In this document: positions 33,060 to 41,540 of the stretch, piece after piece
Numbering within the stretch: the stretch's first letter is position 1
Layout: the number at the start of each line of letters is the position of its first letter
Assembly (NCBI GenBank): GCA_046330285.1
Contig: JAXLSX010000006.1
Span: forward strand, 62,001 to 126,000
Source: RHKX01 sp046330285
GTDB taxonomy: Bacteria; Actinomycetota; Thermoleophilia; Solirubrobacterales; 70-9
Direction: 5' to 3'
DNA: 64,000 nucleotides
Made by a program: the position numbers and the translations under genes
Notes under the pieces: generated by a model
Told to the model about the DNA's origin: nothing
Databases searched by the model: none
What the model saw: the letters and a program-made list of their open reading frames with translations, nothing else

Positions 33060-34190
33060 ATGCCGAAGACCGTCCTGATCTCCGATCTCCACCTCGGCGC
33101 GACGTCGCGCGCGGACGTGCTCCGGCGCCCGCCGATCCGCGAGCGCCTCCTCGAAGCGATCGCCGAGCAGGACGCCGAGCGGCTCGTTCTGCTCGGCGAC
33201 ACCGTCGAGCTCCGCGACGGGCCGCTCGGCGACTCGGTCACGGAGACGCGGGAGTTCTTCACGGCGATCGGCGAGGCCATGGCGGGCCGCGAGGTGGTCC
33301 TCGTCCCCGGCAACCACGACCACCGGCTGCTCGGCCCGTGGCTCGAGCGCACCCGCGAGGGCCGCGGCCCCGCCTCCCTCGACGAACCGGTGACCGAGCC
33401 GCACCCCGCGGTGCGCACGATCGCCGACTGGCTCGGCGACGTCAGGTTCGACATCCGCTACCCAGGCATCTGGGTCCGCGACGACGTCTACGCGACCCAC
33501 GGGCACTACCTCGACAGCCACATGACCCTGCCGACGATCGAGCGCCTCAGCGTTGCCGCCGTCGACCGGCTCGCCGGCATCCCGACGGGCCGTCGCGAAA
33601 CCGCGCTCGACTACGAGGAGGTCCACGCCCCCGTCTACGACCTGATCTTCAACCTCGCGCAGGGCGGTCGCGGCCTCGGCAGCGACAAGGAGGGGCGCTC
33701 GCGGGCGCTGCGGATCTGGGAGTCGATCGGTGGCGCATCGGGGAAGGCCCGGACGATCCGCGGCAAGCTCCTCGGATCGGCGGTGATCCCGGCGACGCTG
33801 GCCGGACTCGAGCGAGCCGGTCTCGGGCGGTTCAACCGCGACTTCTCGATCGGCGAGATCGGCCGGGCAGGGGTGAACGCGATGCACGAGGTCGTCGAGC
33901 GGCTCGAGATCGACGCCGATCACGTGATCTTCGGGCACATCCACCGCCGCGGCTCGATGGCGAGCGACAACGGCTCGCCAGATTCGCCGGCCTGGACCCG
34001 CAGCGGCGTCACGCTTCACAACACCGGGAACTGGATCTACACCGAGGCCCTGCTGGGCCGGGCTGTGCCCCAGAGCCCTTTCTGGCCCGGTTCGATGGTC
34101 GTCGTCGGCGACGACGGCCCGCCGGAGCTGGTCGAGTTGCTGGTGGACGTCGACCGCGAGGTCCTCGCCGGGAGGGCCGGGCCGCGATGA
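33060..34190 (+). CDS. Metallophosphoesterase
   Basis: 376 residues from ATG 33060. Calcineurin-like signature in order: ISDLHLGA (D, H), LLGDTVELRD (GD), VPGNHDHRL (GNHD), ATHGHYLD and FGHIHRRG (GHxH). These provide the dinuclear-metal ligands of a phosphatase/phosphodiesterase. It is larger than simple family members because of a helical insertion (~200–290). The next gene (membrane protein) overlaps by 4 nt. Divergent from the aldehyde dehydrogenase–GMC gene. Substrate unknown. Confidence 0.85.
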   Translation: MPKTVLISDLHLGATSRADVLRRPPIRERLLEAIAEQDAERLVLLGDTVELRDGPLGDSVTETREFFTAIGEAMAGREVVLVPGNHDHRLLGPWLERTREGRGPASLDEPVTEPHPAVRTIADWLGDVRFDIRYPGIWVRDDVYATHGHYLDSHMTLPTIERLSVAAVDRLAGIPTGRRETALDYEEVHAPVYDLIFNLAQGGRGLGSDKEGRSRALRIWESIGGASGKARTIRGKLLGSAVIPATLAGLERAGLGRFNRDFSIGEIGRAGVNAMHEVVERLEIDADHVIFGHIHRRGSMASDNGSPDSPAWTRSGVTLHNTGNWIYTEALLGRAVPQSPFWPGSMVVVGDDGPPELVELLVDVDREVLAGRAGPR

Positions 34191-34573
34191 GCCGCCTCGC
34201 CCGATCGGAGCTCCTGCTGTTCGCCCTGCTCGCGCTCCACACGATCGACCACGCCGTCAACCAACCCTCCCGCGACCTGCCGGCGGGCAGCGGGCTCGTC
34301 GGCATCGCCGGGTTCACGCTGGTCGCGATCGCGATCGTCCTCGCGCTGTTCCACAGTCGCTTGGCGCCGGCGGTCGGGGTCCTCGCCGGCGCCGGGACGG
34401 TCCTCGGCTTCGTCGTGATCCACCTCCCGGGCTTCGGACCGCTCGCCGACCCGTTCACCGACTTCGACCCGAACGCGCTCTCGTGGGCGCTGGTCATCGC
34501 TCCGATCCTCGCCGCCGCCTGGACGACCGTCGTCGCGGTTGGCGATCTGCAGCGCCTCCAGCCCGCCCGCTGA
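34187..34573 (+). CDS. Four-helix hypothetical membrane protein
   Basis: 128 residues with four hydrophobic helices (around ELLLFALLALHTIDHAV, GFTLVAIAIVLALFHSR, AVGVLAGAGTVLGFVVIHLP and WALVIAPILAAAWTTVVAVG). A His-Thr-Ile-Asp-His motif in the first helix recalls small membrane proteins of actinobacteria. ATG overlaps the metallophosphoesterase stop (ATGA), so it is co-translated. Unknown function. Confidence 0.7.
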   Translation: MSRLARSELLLFALLALHTIDHAVNQPSRDLPAGSGLVGIAGFTLVAIAIVLALFHSRLAPAVGVLAGAGTVLGFVVIHLPGFGPLADPFTDFDPNALSWALVIAPILAAAWTTVVAVGDLQRLQPAR

Positions 34574-34588
34574 GATCCCGCGAGGACC

Positions 34589-35086
34589 TCAGGCGTGGGA
34601 GTCGCGCTCGCCGGTGAGCAGGCGCAGGGCGTGCGGCAACGCCTCGGCGATCGCCTCGCCCGCTTCGCCGATCGCCTTCGGGCTTCCGGGGAAGTTGACG
34701 ATCAGCGTGCTGCCGCGGACGACGGCGACGTTGCGGGAGAGCATCCAGTGCGGGGTGTGCTCGCGCGAGGCGAGGCGCATCGCCTCGGCGATCCCGGGCG
34801 CCGATCGCTCCGCGACCGCGAGGGTCGCCTCCGGGGTCACGTCGTCGGGAGCGAAGCCGGTGCCGCCGGTCGTCAGCAACAGGTCGCAGCCGACCTCGTC
34901 GCAGAGATAGCGGAGGTGGTCGGAGATCAGGTCCTGGTCGTCGCCGATCAGGTCGCGAGCGACGACGGTGGCGCCCAGGGACTCCGCGAAGGCCGCCAGC
35001 CCCTCCCCGCTCTCGTCCTCGGAGGCGCTTCCGTCAGCCCGAGAGGAGCTGATCGAGAGGATCGCGGCCCGGGGCGCTTCAGGCAT
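34589..35086 (-). CDS. moaB: Molybdopterin adenylyltransferase-like protein (MoaB/Mog)
   Basis: 165 residues. Family motifs TTGGTGFAPDDVTPEAT (the GGTG and D-T-P-E segment that binds molybdopterin/ATP) and IVNFPGSPKAIGEA (the NLPGSP-like motif). This is the single-domain MoaB/MogA fold that activates molybdopterin by adenylylation before metal insertion by MoeA. Its ATG overlaps the moaC stop by 8 nt; it is the last gene of the moeA–moaX–moaC–moaB run. Confidence 0.9.
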   Translation of the reverse strand: MPEAPRAAILSISSSRADGSASEDESGEGLAAFAESLGATVVARDLIGDDQDLISDHLRYLCDEVGCDLLLTTGGTGFAPDDVTPEATLAVAERSAPGIAEAMRLASREHTPHWMLSRNVAVVRGSTLIVNFPGSPKAIGEAGEAIAEALPHALRLLTGERDSHA

Positions 35087-35573
35087 CGGCGTTCCACTCG
35101 CCGCTCTTGCCGCCGCTCTTGTGGAGCAGCCGGACGCGCTCGATCTCCACGCCCCGCTCGAGCGCCTTGACCATGTCGTAGATCGTCAGCGCGGCGATCG
35201 AAGCTGCCGCCATCGCCTCGATCTCGACCCCGGTGCGGCCGACGCAGCGGGCCTCCGCGGTCAGGTCGACGACGCCGGCCTCGGCGTCGACCTCGGCGAT
35301 GACGTCGACGAAGCTGAGCGGGATCGGGTGCGCGAGCGGGACCAGCGACCCCGCCTGCTTTGCAGCGCCGATGCCCGCGATCCGCGCCGTGCCGAGGACA
35401 TCGCCCTTCGGCCCGTCGCCGGCCTCGACCGCGCGCGCGGTCGCCGGGTCCATCCGGACACGTGCCCCCGCCACGGCCCGCCGCTCGCTCTCGGCCTTGC
35501 CGCCGACGTCGACCATGCGTGCGGCCCCGTCGGGACCGATGTGGGTCAGGCCGGGGTCGTTCCCTCCACCCAT
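35079..35573 (-). CDS. moaC: Cyclic pyranopterin monophosphate synthase (MoaC)
   Basis: 164 residues. MVDVGGKAESERRAVA near the N-terminus, KQAGSLVPLAHPIPLSFVDV in the middle and TGVEIEAMAAASIAALTIYDMVKALE are the diagnostic MoaC stretches, including the catalytic Lys (ALTIYDMVK region). It works after MoaA to form cPMP. It starts inside the end of the preceding gene (28-nt overlap) and has an excellent Shine-Dalgarno sequence, AAGGAGGTGA, about 6 nt before ATG 35573, so it can be initiated independently. Confidence 0.95.
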   Translation of the reverse strand: MGGGNDPGLTHIGPDGAARMVDVGGKAESERRAVAGARVRMDPATARAVEAGDGPKGDVLGTARIAGIGAAKQAGSLVPLAHPIPLSFVDVIAEVDAEAGVVDLTAEARCVGRTGVEIEAMAAASIAALTIYDMVKALERGVEIERVRLLHKSGGKSGEWNADA

Positions 35574-36241
35574 CGGGCCTCACCTCCTTCGATCTCGCGC
35601 TTCCAGATCGGTGCCTCCGCCTTGATCCTGTCGATCGCCTCGCAGGCCCCTGCGAATGCTTCGCCGCGATGTGCGGCGGCCGCGGCGACGACCACGCTCG
35701 GCTCGCCCAGCGGAACGGTCCCGGTCCGGTGTTCGGCGGCGATCGCCTCGAGCCCGTGCCGCTCACGGCAGTCGGCGAGGATCGACGCGATCCGTTCCTC
35801 CGCCATCTCGGCGTAGGCCTCGTATTCGAGGCTCTCGACGTCACGGGTCACCCCCTGGAAGGAGACGATCGCGCCGGCGCCGGGACGGCCCACCAGCGCC
35901 GAGACCGCGTCGAGCGAGAGCGCCTCGGCCGAGATCCGCGCGTGGACGTCGGCGGTTCCCGCGCCGCCGCTGACCGGGGGAATCAGGGCGAGCTCATCGC
36001 CGGAGTGCAGTTCGGTGCTCGGGTCGGCGTAGTCGCGGTTGACGGCCATCGTCACCGGCAGCCGGTCGAGGACGCCGCGCAGCGCCGCATGCTCGGAGAG
36101 GACGCCGATCGCATCGGCGACCGTGGCCCCGGGCTCGAGCTCGACCGCGACCGTGTCGCGGCCGGCGCGCTCGCGGAGGATCGCGAACAGGCGCACGTCG
36201 ACTCGCATCGCTTCCATCGCGCCGAGGCTAGCGCCGTTCAC
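35546..36241 (-). CDS. moaX: Fused molybdopterin synthase MoaD–MoaE (MoaX-like)
   Basis: 231 residues. Residues ~12–93 are a MoaD ubiquitin-like domain ending in ELALIPPVSGG, and ~98–231 are MoaE (SFQGVTRDVESLEYEAY, HRTGTVPLGEPSVVVA, IKAEAPIWKRE). The Gly-Gly that is normally the free C-terminus of MoaD is internal (AGTADVHAR follows), so it would need cleavage to be thiocarboxylated, as known for MoaX of mycobacteria. GTG 36241 overlaps the moeA stop (GTGA); ATG 36217 or 36208 are alternatives with a shorter N-terminus. Confidence 0.9.
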   Translation of the reverse strand: MNGASLGAMEAMRVDVRLFAILRERAGRDTVAVELEPGATVADAIGVLSEHAALRGVLDRLPVTMAVNRDYADPSTELHSGDELALIPPVSGGAGTADVHARISAEALSLDAVSALVGRPGAGAIVSFQGVTRDVESLEYEAYAEMAEERIASILADCRERHGLEAIAAEHRTGTVPLGEPSVVVAAAAAHRGEAFAGACEAIDRIKAEAPIWKREIEGGEARWVEGTTPA

Positions 36242-37449
36242 CCGATCAGCTCCACCCGCAACTCGGTCCCGGCGGCCAGCTCGACTTCCTCGGCCGCCGC
36301 GAAGGCGAGCCCGTCGGCGCCGACCATCGAGGTGAGAACGTGGGAGCCCTGCGCTCCCGTCAGCTCGATCTCCCAGCCCGCCGCTCCGGCGGCGAGCCGG
36401 ACCCGGATCGCCTCGGCGCGGCCACGCACCTTGGTGTACGGGCTGCGGAGCCGGGCCGTGAGAGACCTCGCAGCGGGATCGCCGCCCTGCATCGCAAGCA
36501 ACGCCGGGCGGGCGAACAGCAGGAAGGTGACCATCGCCGAGACCGGGTTGCCGGGCAGGCCGAAGACGAGGCAGCCCGAGGGGGCAACGCCGAAGTAGGT
36601 CGGCTTGCCGGGCCGGAGGGACACTCCCCAGAAGACCTGCTCGACCCCGAGCGACTCGAGCGCCGGGCGGACGTGATCGTGCTCGCCGACCGACACCCCG
36701 CCACAGACCACGAGCACGTCGCCCTCGAGCCCGCCGCTCAGCGCCGCCGCGGTCGTGTCGCGGTCGTCACCGATCACCGCGACGGTCCCGACCTCGGCGC
36801 CGGCGGCGGTCGCGAGCGGCGGTACCGCGTAGGCGTTCGAGTCGTGGATCTGGCCCGGTGCGAGCTCGCGGTCGGGCTCGACCAGCTCGTCCCCCGTCAA
36901 GAGCACGGTGACCCGGGGGCGCAGCGCGCAAAGAACGGTCGCGTTGCCGCCCGCGGCCAGGGCGCCGAGCTCGGCCGCCCCGATCAGGGTGCCGGCGGCG
37001 AGGATCTCGTCGCCGGCGTCGATGTCCTCGCCGCGGCGGCGGACGTTCTTGCCGGGCTCGGCTCCCGCCCGGATCGACACCGAACCGTCGCGGCGCTCGC
37101 TGTCCTCGACCCGGATGACGGCATCGGCCCCCTCCGGCAGCATCGCTCCGGTCGAGATCGCGATCGCCTCGCCTGCTCCGACCGCGACGTCAGCCGGATG
37201 CCCGGCTCGCGACTCGCCGACGATCGTGAGCTCGGCGGGCTCGGTCTCGGAGGTGGCGGCGACGTCGGCCGCTCGCACGGCCCAGCCGTCCATCGCCGAG
37301 TTGTCGAAGCCCGGGACGGCGACGCGAGAGCTCGCCGCCGCCGCGAGCCGCCGGCCCTCGGCCTCACGCAGCGGGACGTCCTCGGCGCCGATCGGGCGAA
37401 CCCGGTCCAGGACCCGAGCGCGGGCGTCGTCGATGTCGATCAGTCCCAC
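36238..37449 (-). CDS. moeA: Molybdopterin molybdenumtransferase (MoeA)
   Basis: 403 residues from GTG 37449. Signatures in order: PGFDNSAMDGWAVRAAD (domain III entry), STGAMLPEGADAVIRVED, TGDELVEP, VCGGVSVGEHDHV and VFGLPGNPVSAMVTF, ending with the MoeA domain IV. It inserts molybdate into adenylylated molybdopterin. It heads the moeA–moaX–moaC–moaB operon and is divergent from mobA across 36 bp, so both could share control. The open frame upstream is a shadow of the next genes. Confidence 0.94.
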   Translation of the reverse strand: MGLIDIDDARARVLDRVRPIGAEDVPLREAEGRRLAAAASSRVAVPGFDNSAMDGWAVRAADVAATSETEPAELTIVGESRAGHPADVAVGAGEAIAISTGAMLPEGADAVIRVEDSERRDGSVSIRAGAEPGKNVRRRGEDIDAGDEILAAGTLIGAAELGALAAGGNATVLCALRPRVTVLLTGDELVEPDRELAPGQIHDSNAYAVPPLATAAGAEVGTVAVIGDDRDTTAAALSGGLEGDVLVVCGGVSVGEHDHVRPALESLGVEQVFWGVSLRPGKPTYFGVAPSGCLVFGLPGNPVSAMVTFLLFARPALLAMQGGDPAARSLTARLRSPYTKVRGRAEAIRVRLAAGAAGWEIELTGAQGSHVLTSMVGADGLAFAAAEEVELAAGTELRVELIG

Positions 37450-37485
37450 TCCGGGATCATCGCCTATCGCTGCGAGACTGGAGCG

Positions 37486-38091
37486 ATGCGAGCGCGGCGA
37501 GCGGCGATCCTGGCGGGCGGGCTGAGCCGGCGGATGGGCAGCCCGAAGGCGGCGGTCGCCCTGAACGGACTTCCGCTGATCTCCTATCCACTCGCCGCGG
37601 CGCGCGCCGCCGGGCTCGAGCCGGTGGTGGTGGCCAAGGCCGACAGCGCGCTGCCGCCGCTCGACTGCGAGGTCCTGGTCGAGGACGCGAGCGATCCCCA
37701 TCCCCTGAACGGGATCGTCACCGCGCTCGAGCGCGGCCCCGGGCCGCAGGTCGTCCTGGCCTGCGACGTCCCGCTGGTTCCTCCGGCGCTGCTCGCCGAG
37801 CTGGCCCGACGCGACGCACCGCTCGTCGTCCCCGCCGATCCGCGGCCGCAACCGCTCGTCGCGCGCTGGGACCCGGCGCTGCTCGACCGGCTCCGCGCGG
37901 CCATCACGACCGGCGAGCCGCTGGTCCGACTGGTCGCCGAGCTCGGAGCGGAGGCGATCGCCGGCGCGGAGCTGCGAACGTTCGGCGATCCGGCGGAGAT
38001 GTTCGCCAACGTCAACGACCCCGCTGGGCTCGAGGCGGCGGAACGCCTGCTCGGCGGTCAGAGCGGGACGAGCTCGACCCGGGCGTTGTAG
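37486..38091 (+). CDS. mobA: Molybdenum cofactor guanylyltransferase (MobA)
   Basis: 201 residues from ATG 37486. Nucleotidyltransferase start AAILAGGLSRRMGSPKAAV (the GGxSxRMG/K motif), a DxD-like ACDVPLVP and a terminal FANVNDPAGLEAAERLL, the usual ending of MobA. It attaches GMP to Mo-molybdopterin, making the MGD form needed by the two molybdoenzymes in this window. Its end overlaps the end of the convergent formate-dehydrogenase-like gene by 34 bp. Confidence 0.92.
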   Translation: MRARRAAILAGGLSRRMGSPKAAVALNGLPLISYPLAAARAAGLEPVVVAKADSALPPLDCEVLVEDASDPHPLNGIVTALERGPGPQVVLACDVPLVPPALLAELARRDAPLVVPADPRPQPLVARWDPALLDRLRAAITTGEPLVRLVAELGAEAIAGAELRTFGDPAEMFANVNDPAGLEAAERLLGGQSGTSSTRAL

Positions 38092-40286
38092 TCGGGGACG
38101 TCGGCCTCCGGCGAGCGCCGGTTGCCGATCAGGACGTTCCCCTCGGGCCAGTGGACCTGGAGGTTGCCGGGCGCCAGCGGCGCCGTCAGCACGGTCCCCC
38201 TGAGCTCGCCGTGGTCGTTGCGGAGGAGCACCTCGGCGCCGTCGGCGAGACCGAGCCGCTCGGCGTCGGCTGCGGCGAGCAGAACGCTTTCGCGACCGGC
38301 ACCGGTGATCGAGTCGGAGCGCTCCTGGACCATCGAGTTGAACTGCTTGCCGCGCCGGGTCGAGACGACGAACCGGCCGTCGGCCGGGAACGCCGCGGGC
38401 ACGTCGACCGCGACGAAGTGAGCGCGGCCGTCGGCGGTCGGGAAGTCGGTCCCGTCCGGCAGCCGCGGCCCGCCGTACTGGAACTCGTCGCCCTGCTCCC
38501 GCAGCCCCGCGATCGGCTCGTAGCGGGGAACCGTCGTCGCGATCTCCGCCCGGATCTCGTCGGTATCGGCGAATCGGACGCGGTCGGCGATCTCCGGCCT
38601 GACCCGGGCGGCGAGCTCCCCGAATACCTCCCACTCCGGCCGCGCGCCGGGGATCCTGCCGGGCTCGATCGGCGGGCTGAAGATGACGCGGCGCTCGGTG
38701 CTCGTCTCGGTGACGCCGCCGGCCGCCTCGTAGCGGGTCTCGGCCGGGAGCAGGATGACGGCGCCGCCCGGCGGCGGGTCGACGAGCATCTGGGAGGAGG
38801 CCACGAGGTCCATGTGGACCCGCAGCGGCACCTTCGCGAGCATCGCCGCGACCGAGTCCGGGCCGGGCAGGACGTCTAGGAAGTTGCCGCCCGAGGCGAA
38901 TAGGACGTCCAACTCGCCGCGGCCGGCGGCGTCGACCATGGCCGGCGCCGTCAGCCCGGGCTCCGCCGGTACCGGAAAGCCCCAACGCTCGCTCAGCTTC
39001 GCGGCGTTCGCGGCGTTGACCTCCGCCCCGCCCGGGAACGCGGTCGAGTAACAGCCCATCTCGGCCCCGCCCTGGACCCCGGAGTGACCGCGGATCGGCA
39101 TCAGCCCGCAGCCCTCGCGGCCGATCCAGCCGCGGGCGAGGCCGAGGTTGACGATCGCGCGGACGTTGTCCTCCCCGCGCTCGTGCTGGGTCACCCCCAT
39201 GCTCCAGACGAGGACGCCGGTCTCGGCGGCGGCGAGGATGGCCGCGAACTCCTCCATCCGCTCGCGCGGCGCCCCGGCGACGAGCTCGAGCTCCTCCCAG
39301 CTCGCCGCCTCGGCGACGGCGCGGACCGCGTCGAAGCCCTCGGTGGAGGCCTCGATGAACGAACGGTCCACTCCCCCGGACGCGATCAGGCTCTTCAGCG
39401 CCCCGGTGAGGAAGCCGATGTCGCCGCCGGTGTTGACGGCGAAGAACTCGTCGGCGATCTTCGTCCCGAAGACCGCGCTCTCCGGCTTCGACGGGATCCA
39501 GTACCGCTCCATCCCGGGTTCGCGGAACGGGTTGACGACGATCACCTTCGTGCCTGCCTTCTTGGCGACATGGAGGTACTTCATGGCGACGGGCTGGTTG
39601 TTGGCCGCGTTCGAACCGATGAAGACGACGACGTCGGTCCCGATCCAGTCGGTGTAGGAGCAGGTCGTCGCACCGACCCCGAGCGCGTCCTTGAGCGCGA
39701 ACGTGCTCGGCGAGTGGCAGATCCGGGCGGCGTTGTCGATCGAGTTCGTCCCGATCGCCCGGACCGCCTTCTGGGCGGCGTAGTAGCTCTCGTTCGACAT
39801 CCCCCGGCTCGTCAGGAAGAAGCCGCAGCGATCCGGATCGGCGGCTCCGATCCGCTCCGCTGCCGTCGCAAGCGCCTCGTCCCAGGAGACCGGTGCGAAG
39901 CCGGGCTCGCCGTGCCGCCGGATCATCGGCTCGGGCAACCGGCCGAGCGCCCGCAGCTCGTCGCCGCGGAGGCGGCGGAGGTCGTCGACGTCGGCGAGCC
40001 GGGCCGGATCGAGCGGGCCCATCGTGTTCAGCCGCAGCAGCCGGAGGCGGATGTTGCAGAGGTGGACGCCGGGGATCGTCCAGTCCTTCATCCCGGTCGT
40101 GCCGAGCGCGCAGCCGTCGCAGACTCCCTCGCTGAGGACCCTCCAGGCGTAGCCGGCGCTGTCGCGGTTCTCCCAGGCGGCGCGGAAGACCTCGCCGAAG
40201 TTGTTGGGGTGCTGCTCGCCGATGCCGAAGGGCTTCAGGCTCGCCCAGTTTTTCGGGGTCGGGCGCTTGGTCGGCTTCCGCAGCAC
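38058..40286 (-). CDS. FdhF/YdeP-like molybdopterin oxidoreductase
   Basis: 742 residues from GTG 40286. The N-terminus SLKPFGIGEQHPNNFGEVFR is typical of the formate-dehydrogenase-alpha-like YdeP group. Cys-x2-Cys with a third Cys (GVCDGCALGT … HLCNIRL) is present. Bis-MGD regions follow: FFLTSRGMSNESYYAAQKAV, CHSPSTFALKDALG, VVFIGSNAANNQP, then a C-terminal MopB domain (STRRGKQFNSMVQ, HWPEGNVLIGNRRSPE). There is no Sec or catalytic Cys at the usual place that I can identify. Adjacent fdhD (divergent, 43 bp) supports a formate-dehydrogenase-type enzyme. No Fe–S or heme partner subunits are encoded here. Confidence 0.85.
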   Translation of the reverse strand: MLRKPTKRPTPKNWASLKPFGIGEQHPNNFGEVFRAAWENRDSAGYAWRVLSEGVCDGCALGTTGMKDWTIPGVHLCNIRLRLLRLNTMGPLDPARLADVDDLRRLRGDELRALGRLPEPMIRRHGEPGFAPVSWDEALATAAERIGAADPDRCGFFLTSRGMSNESYYAAQKAVRAIGTNSIDNAARICHSPSTFALKDALGVGATTCSYTDWIGTDVVVFIGSNAANNQPVAMKYLHVAKKAGTKVIVVNPFREPGMERYWIPSKPESAVFGTKIADEFFAVNTGGDIGFLTGALKSLIASGGVDRSFIEASTEGFDAVRAVAEAASWEELELVAGAPRERMEEFAAILAAAETGVLVWSMGVTQHERGEDNVRAIVNLGLARGWIGREGCGLMPIRGHSGVQGGAEMGCYSTAFPGGAEVNAANAAKLSERWGFPVPAEPGLTAPAMVDAAGRGELDVLFASGGNFLDVLPGPDSVAAMLAKVPLRVHMDLVASSQMLVDPPPGGAVILLPAETRYEAAGGVTETSTERRVIFSPPIEPGRIPGARPEWEVFGELAARVRPEIADRVRFADTDEIRAEIATTVPRYEPIAGLREQGDEFQYGGPRLPDGTDFPTADGRAHFVAVDVPAAFPADGRFVVSTRRGKQFNSMVQERSDSITGAGRESVLLAAADAERLGLADGAEVLLRNDHGELRGTVLTAPLAPGNLQVHWPEGNVLIGNRRSPEADVPDYNARVELVPL

Positions 40287-40329
40287 GGCTTCGGAGGCTA
40301 TCCACCCCGCCCATCTAGGCTGCCGGAGG

Positions 40330-41079
40330 ATGGATCCGCGGATGCACAGGCGCGTCAGCCACGACGGCCGCGACGACGAGGTCGCGGTCGAGGAGCCGCT
40401 GGAGATCCGAGTCGACGGCAAGCCGATCGCGGTGACGATGCGGACGCCCGGCAACGACGAGGAGCTGGCGCTCGGCTTCCTCCACGGCGAGGGGCTGATC
40501 GGCGAGCCGCACGAGGCCGGACCGCCGCCCGATCTCGAGGCGAACGCAATCGAAGTCGCGGGCCCGCTCCGTTGCGACCCCGGCGATCGAAGCTTCTACA
40601 CGTCGTCGTCCTGCGGGGTCTGCGGGAAGGGCGCGATCGAGGAGGTGGCCGTCGACGCTCCGATGGCCACGCCGGGGCCGACCGTCGCCCGCGACCTGCT
40701 GGCCGCTCTGCCCGAACACCTGCGCCAGCCCGCGTTCGAGCTGACCGGCGGCCTCCACGCGACCGGCCTCTTCGACGCCGAGGGCAACGCGCTGATCGCC
40801 CGCGAGGACGTCGGCCGGCACAACGCGATGGACAAGGTGATCGGCCGGGCTCTGCTCGACGGGCGGTTGCCGCTCAGCGGGCTGATCCTCTGCGTCAGCG
40901 GCCGACTCGCGTTCGAGCTCGTCCAGAAGGCGGCCGTCGCGGGCTGCCCGATCCTCGTCGGCGTCGGCGCCCCGACCTCGCTCGCGGTCGAGCTCGCAGC
41001 CGATCGCGGCATGACCCTGGCGGGATTCGCCCGCCACGGCAGCGTCAACGTCTACTCGGGCTCCGAGCGGGTCGGCTAG
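40330..41079 (+). CDS. fdhD: Formate dehydrogenase accessory sulfurtransferase (FdhD)
   Basis: 249 residues from ATG 40330; ATG 40342 fits the GGAGG at 40325–40329 somewhat better. The active CxxC is in SSCGVCGKG, preceded by TPGNDEELALGFLHGEG and followed by EDVGRHNAMDKVIGRAL and ILCVSGRLAFELVQKA, all diagnostic. It moves sulfur onto the molybdenum cofactor of formate dehydrogenases, consistent with the neighbouring molybdoenzyme. Its stop shares CTAG with the convergent rpiB gene. Confidence 0.94.
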   Translation: MDPRMHRRVSHDGRDDEVAVEEPLEIRVDGKPIAVTMRTPGNDEELALGFLHGEGLIGEPHEAGPPPDLEANAIEVAGPLRCDPGDRSFYTSSSCGVCGKGAIEEVAVDAPMATPGPTVARDLLAALPEHLRQPAFELTGGLHATGLFDAEGNALIAREDVGRHNAMDKVIGRALLDGRLPLSGLILCVSGRLAFELVQKAAVAGCPILVGVGAPTSLAVELAADRGMTLAGFARHGSVNVYSGSERVG

Positions 41080-41540
41080 AGCTGCGCGTCGATGCCGTCG
41101 CGCTCGATCGCATCGACCTTGGCGAGGCGGCGGACGTGGCGCTCCTCGCCGCTGAAGACCGCGTTCGCGAACGCGGCGACCAGCTCGGCGGCGATTTCGG
41201 GCCCGATCACGCGGGCGCCGAGCGCGAGCACGTTGCAGTTGTCGTGCTCGACGCACTGGGCGGCGGTGTAGGTGTCGTGCGCCATCGCGGCGCGGATGCC
41301 CTCGACCTTCGTCGCGGCGACCGCCACCCCGGCACCGGAGCCGCAGACGAGGATTCCCCGCTCGGCGTCCCCGGCCACGATCGCGCGAACGACCGCGAGC
41401 GCGAAGTCCGGGTAGTCGTCACCCGGGTCGAGCTCGGTCGCGCCGAGATCGACCGGCACGTGGCCGTCGGTCTTCAGCACGTCGAAGACCGTATCCCGCA
41501 GCGGGAAGCCGCCGTGATCGAAGCCGCAGGCGAACCTCAT
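41076..41540 (-). CDS. rpiB: Ribose-5-phosphate isomerase B
   Basis: 154 residues. FACGFDHGGFPLRD at the start (phosphate/substrate binding), GILVCGSGAGVAVAATKVEG with the catalytic Cys, and EHDNCNVLALGARVIG are the RpiB signatures. It interconverts ribose- and ribulose-5-phosphate. Its ATG overlaps the transketolase stop by 4 nt, so it is the last gene of glk–tkt–rpiB. The in-frame region upstream of ATG 41540 is Arg-rich shadow of tkt. Confidence 0.94.
   Translation of the reverse strand: MRFACGFDHGGFPLRDTVFDVLKTDGHVPVDLGATELDPGDDYPDFALAVVRAIVAGDAERGILVCGSGAGVAVAATKVEGIRAAMAHDTYTAAQCVEHDNCNVLALGARVIGPEIAAELVAAFANAVFSGEERHVRRLAKVDAIERDGIDAQL

Noticed and set aside
36340..37485. Open frame extending mobA upstream
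   Set aside because: Antisense of moeA; MobA's own AAILAGG start is at 37486.
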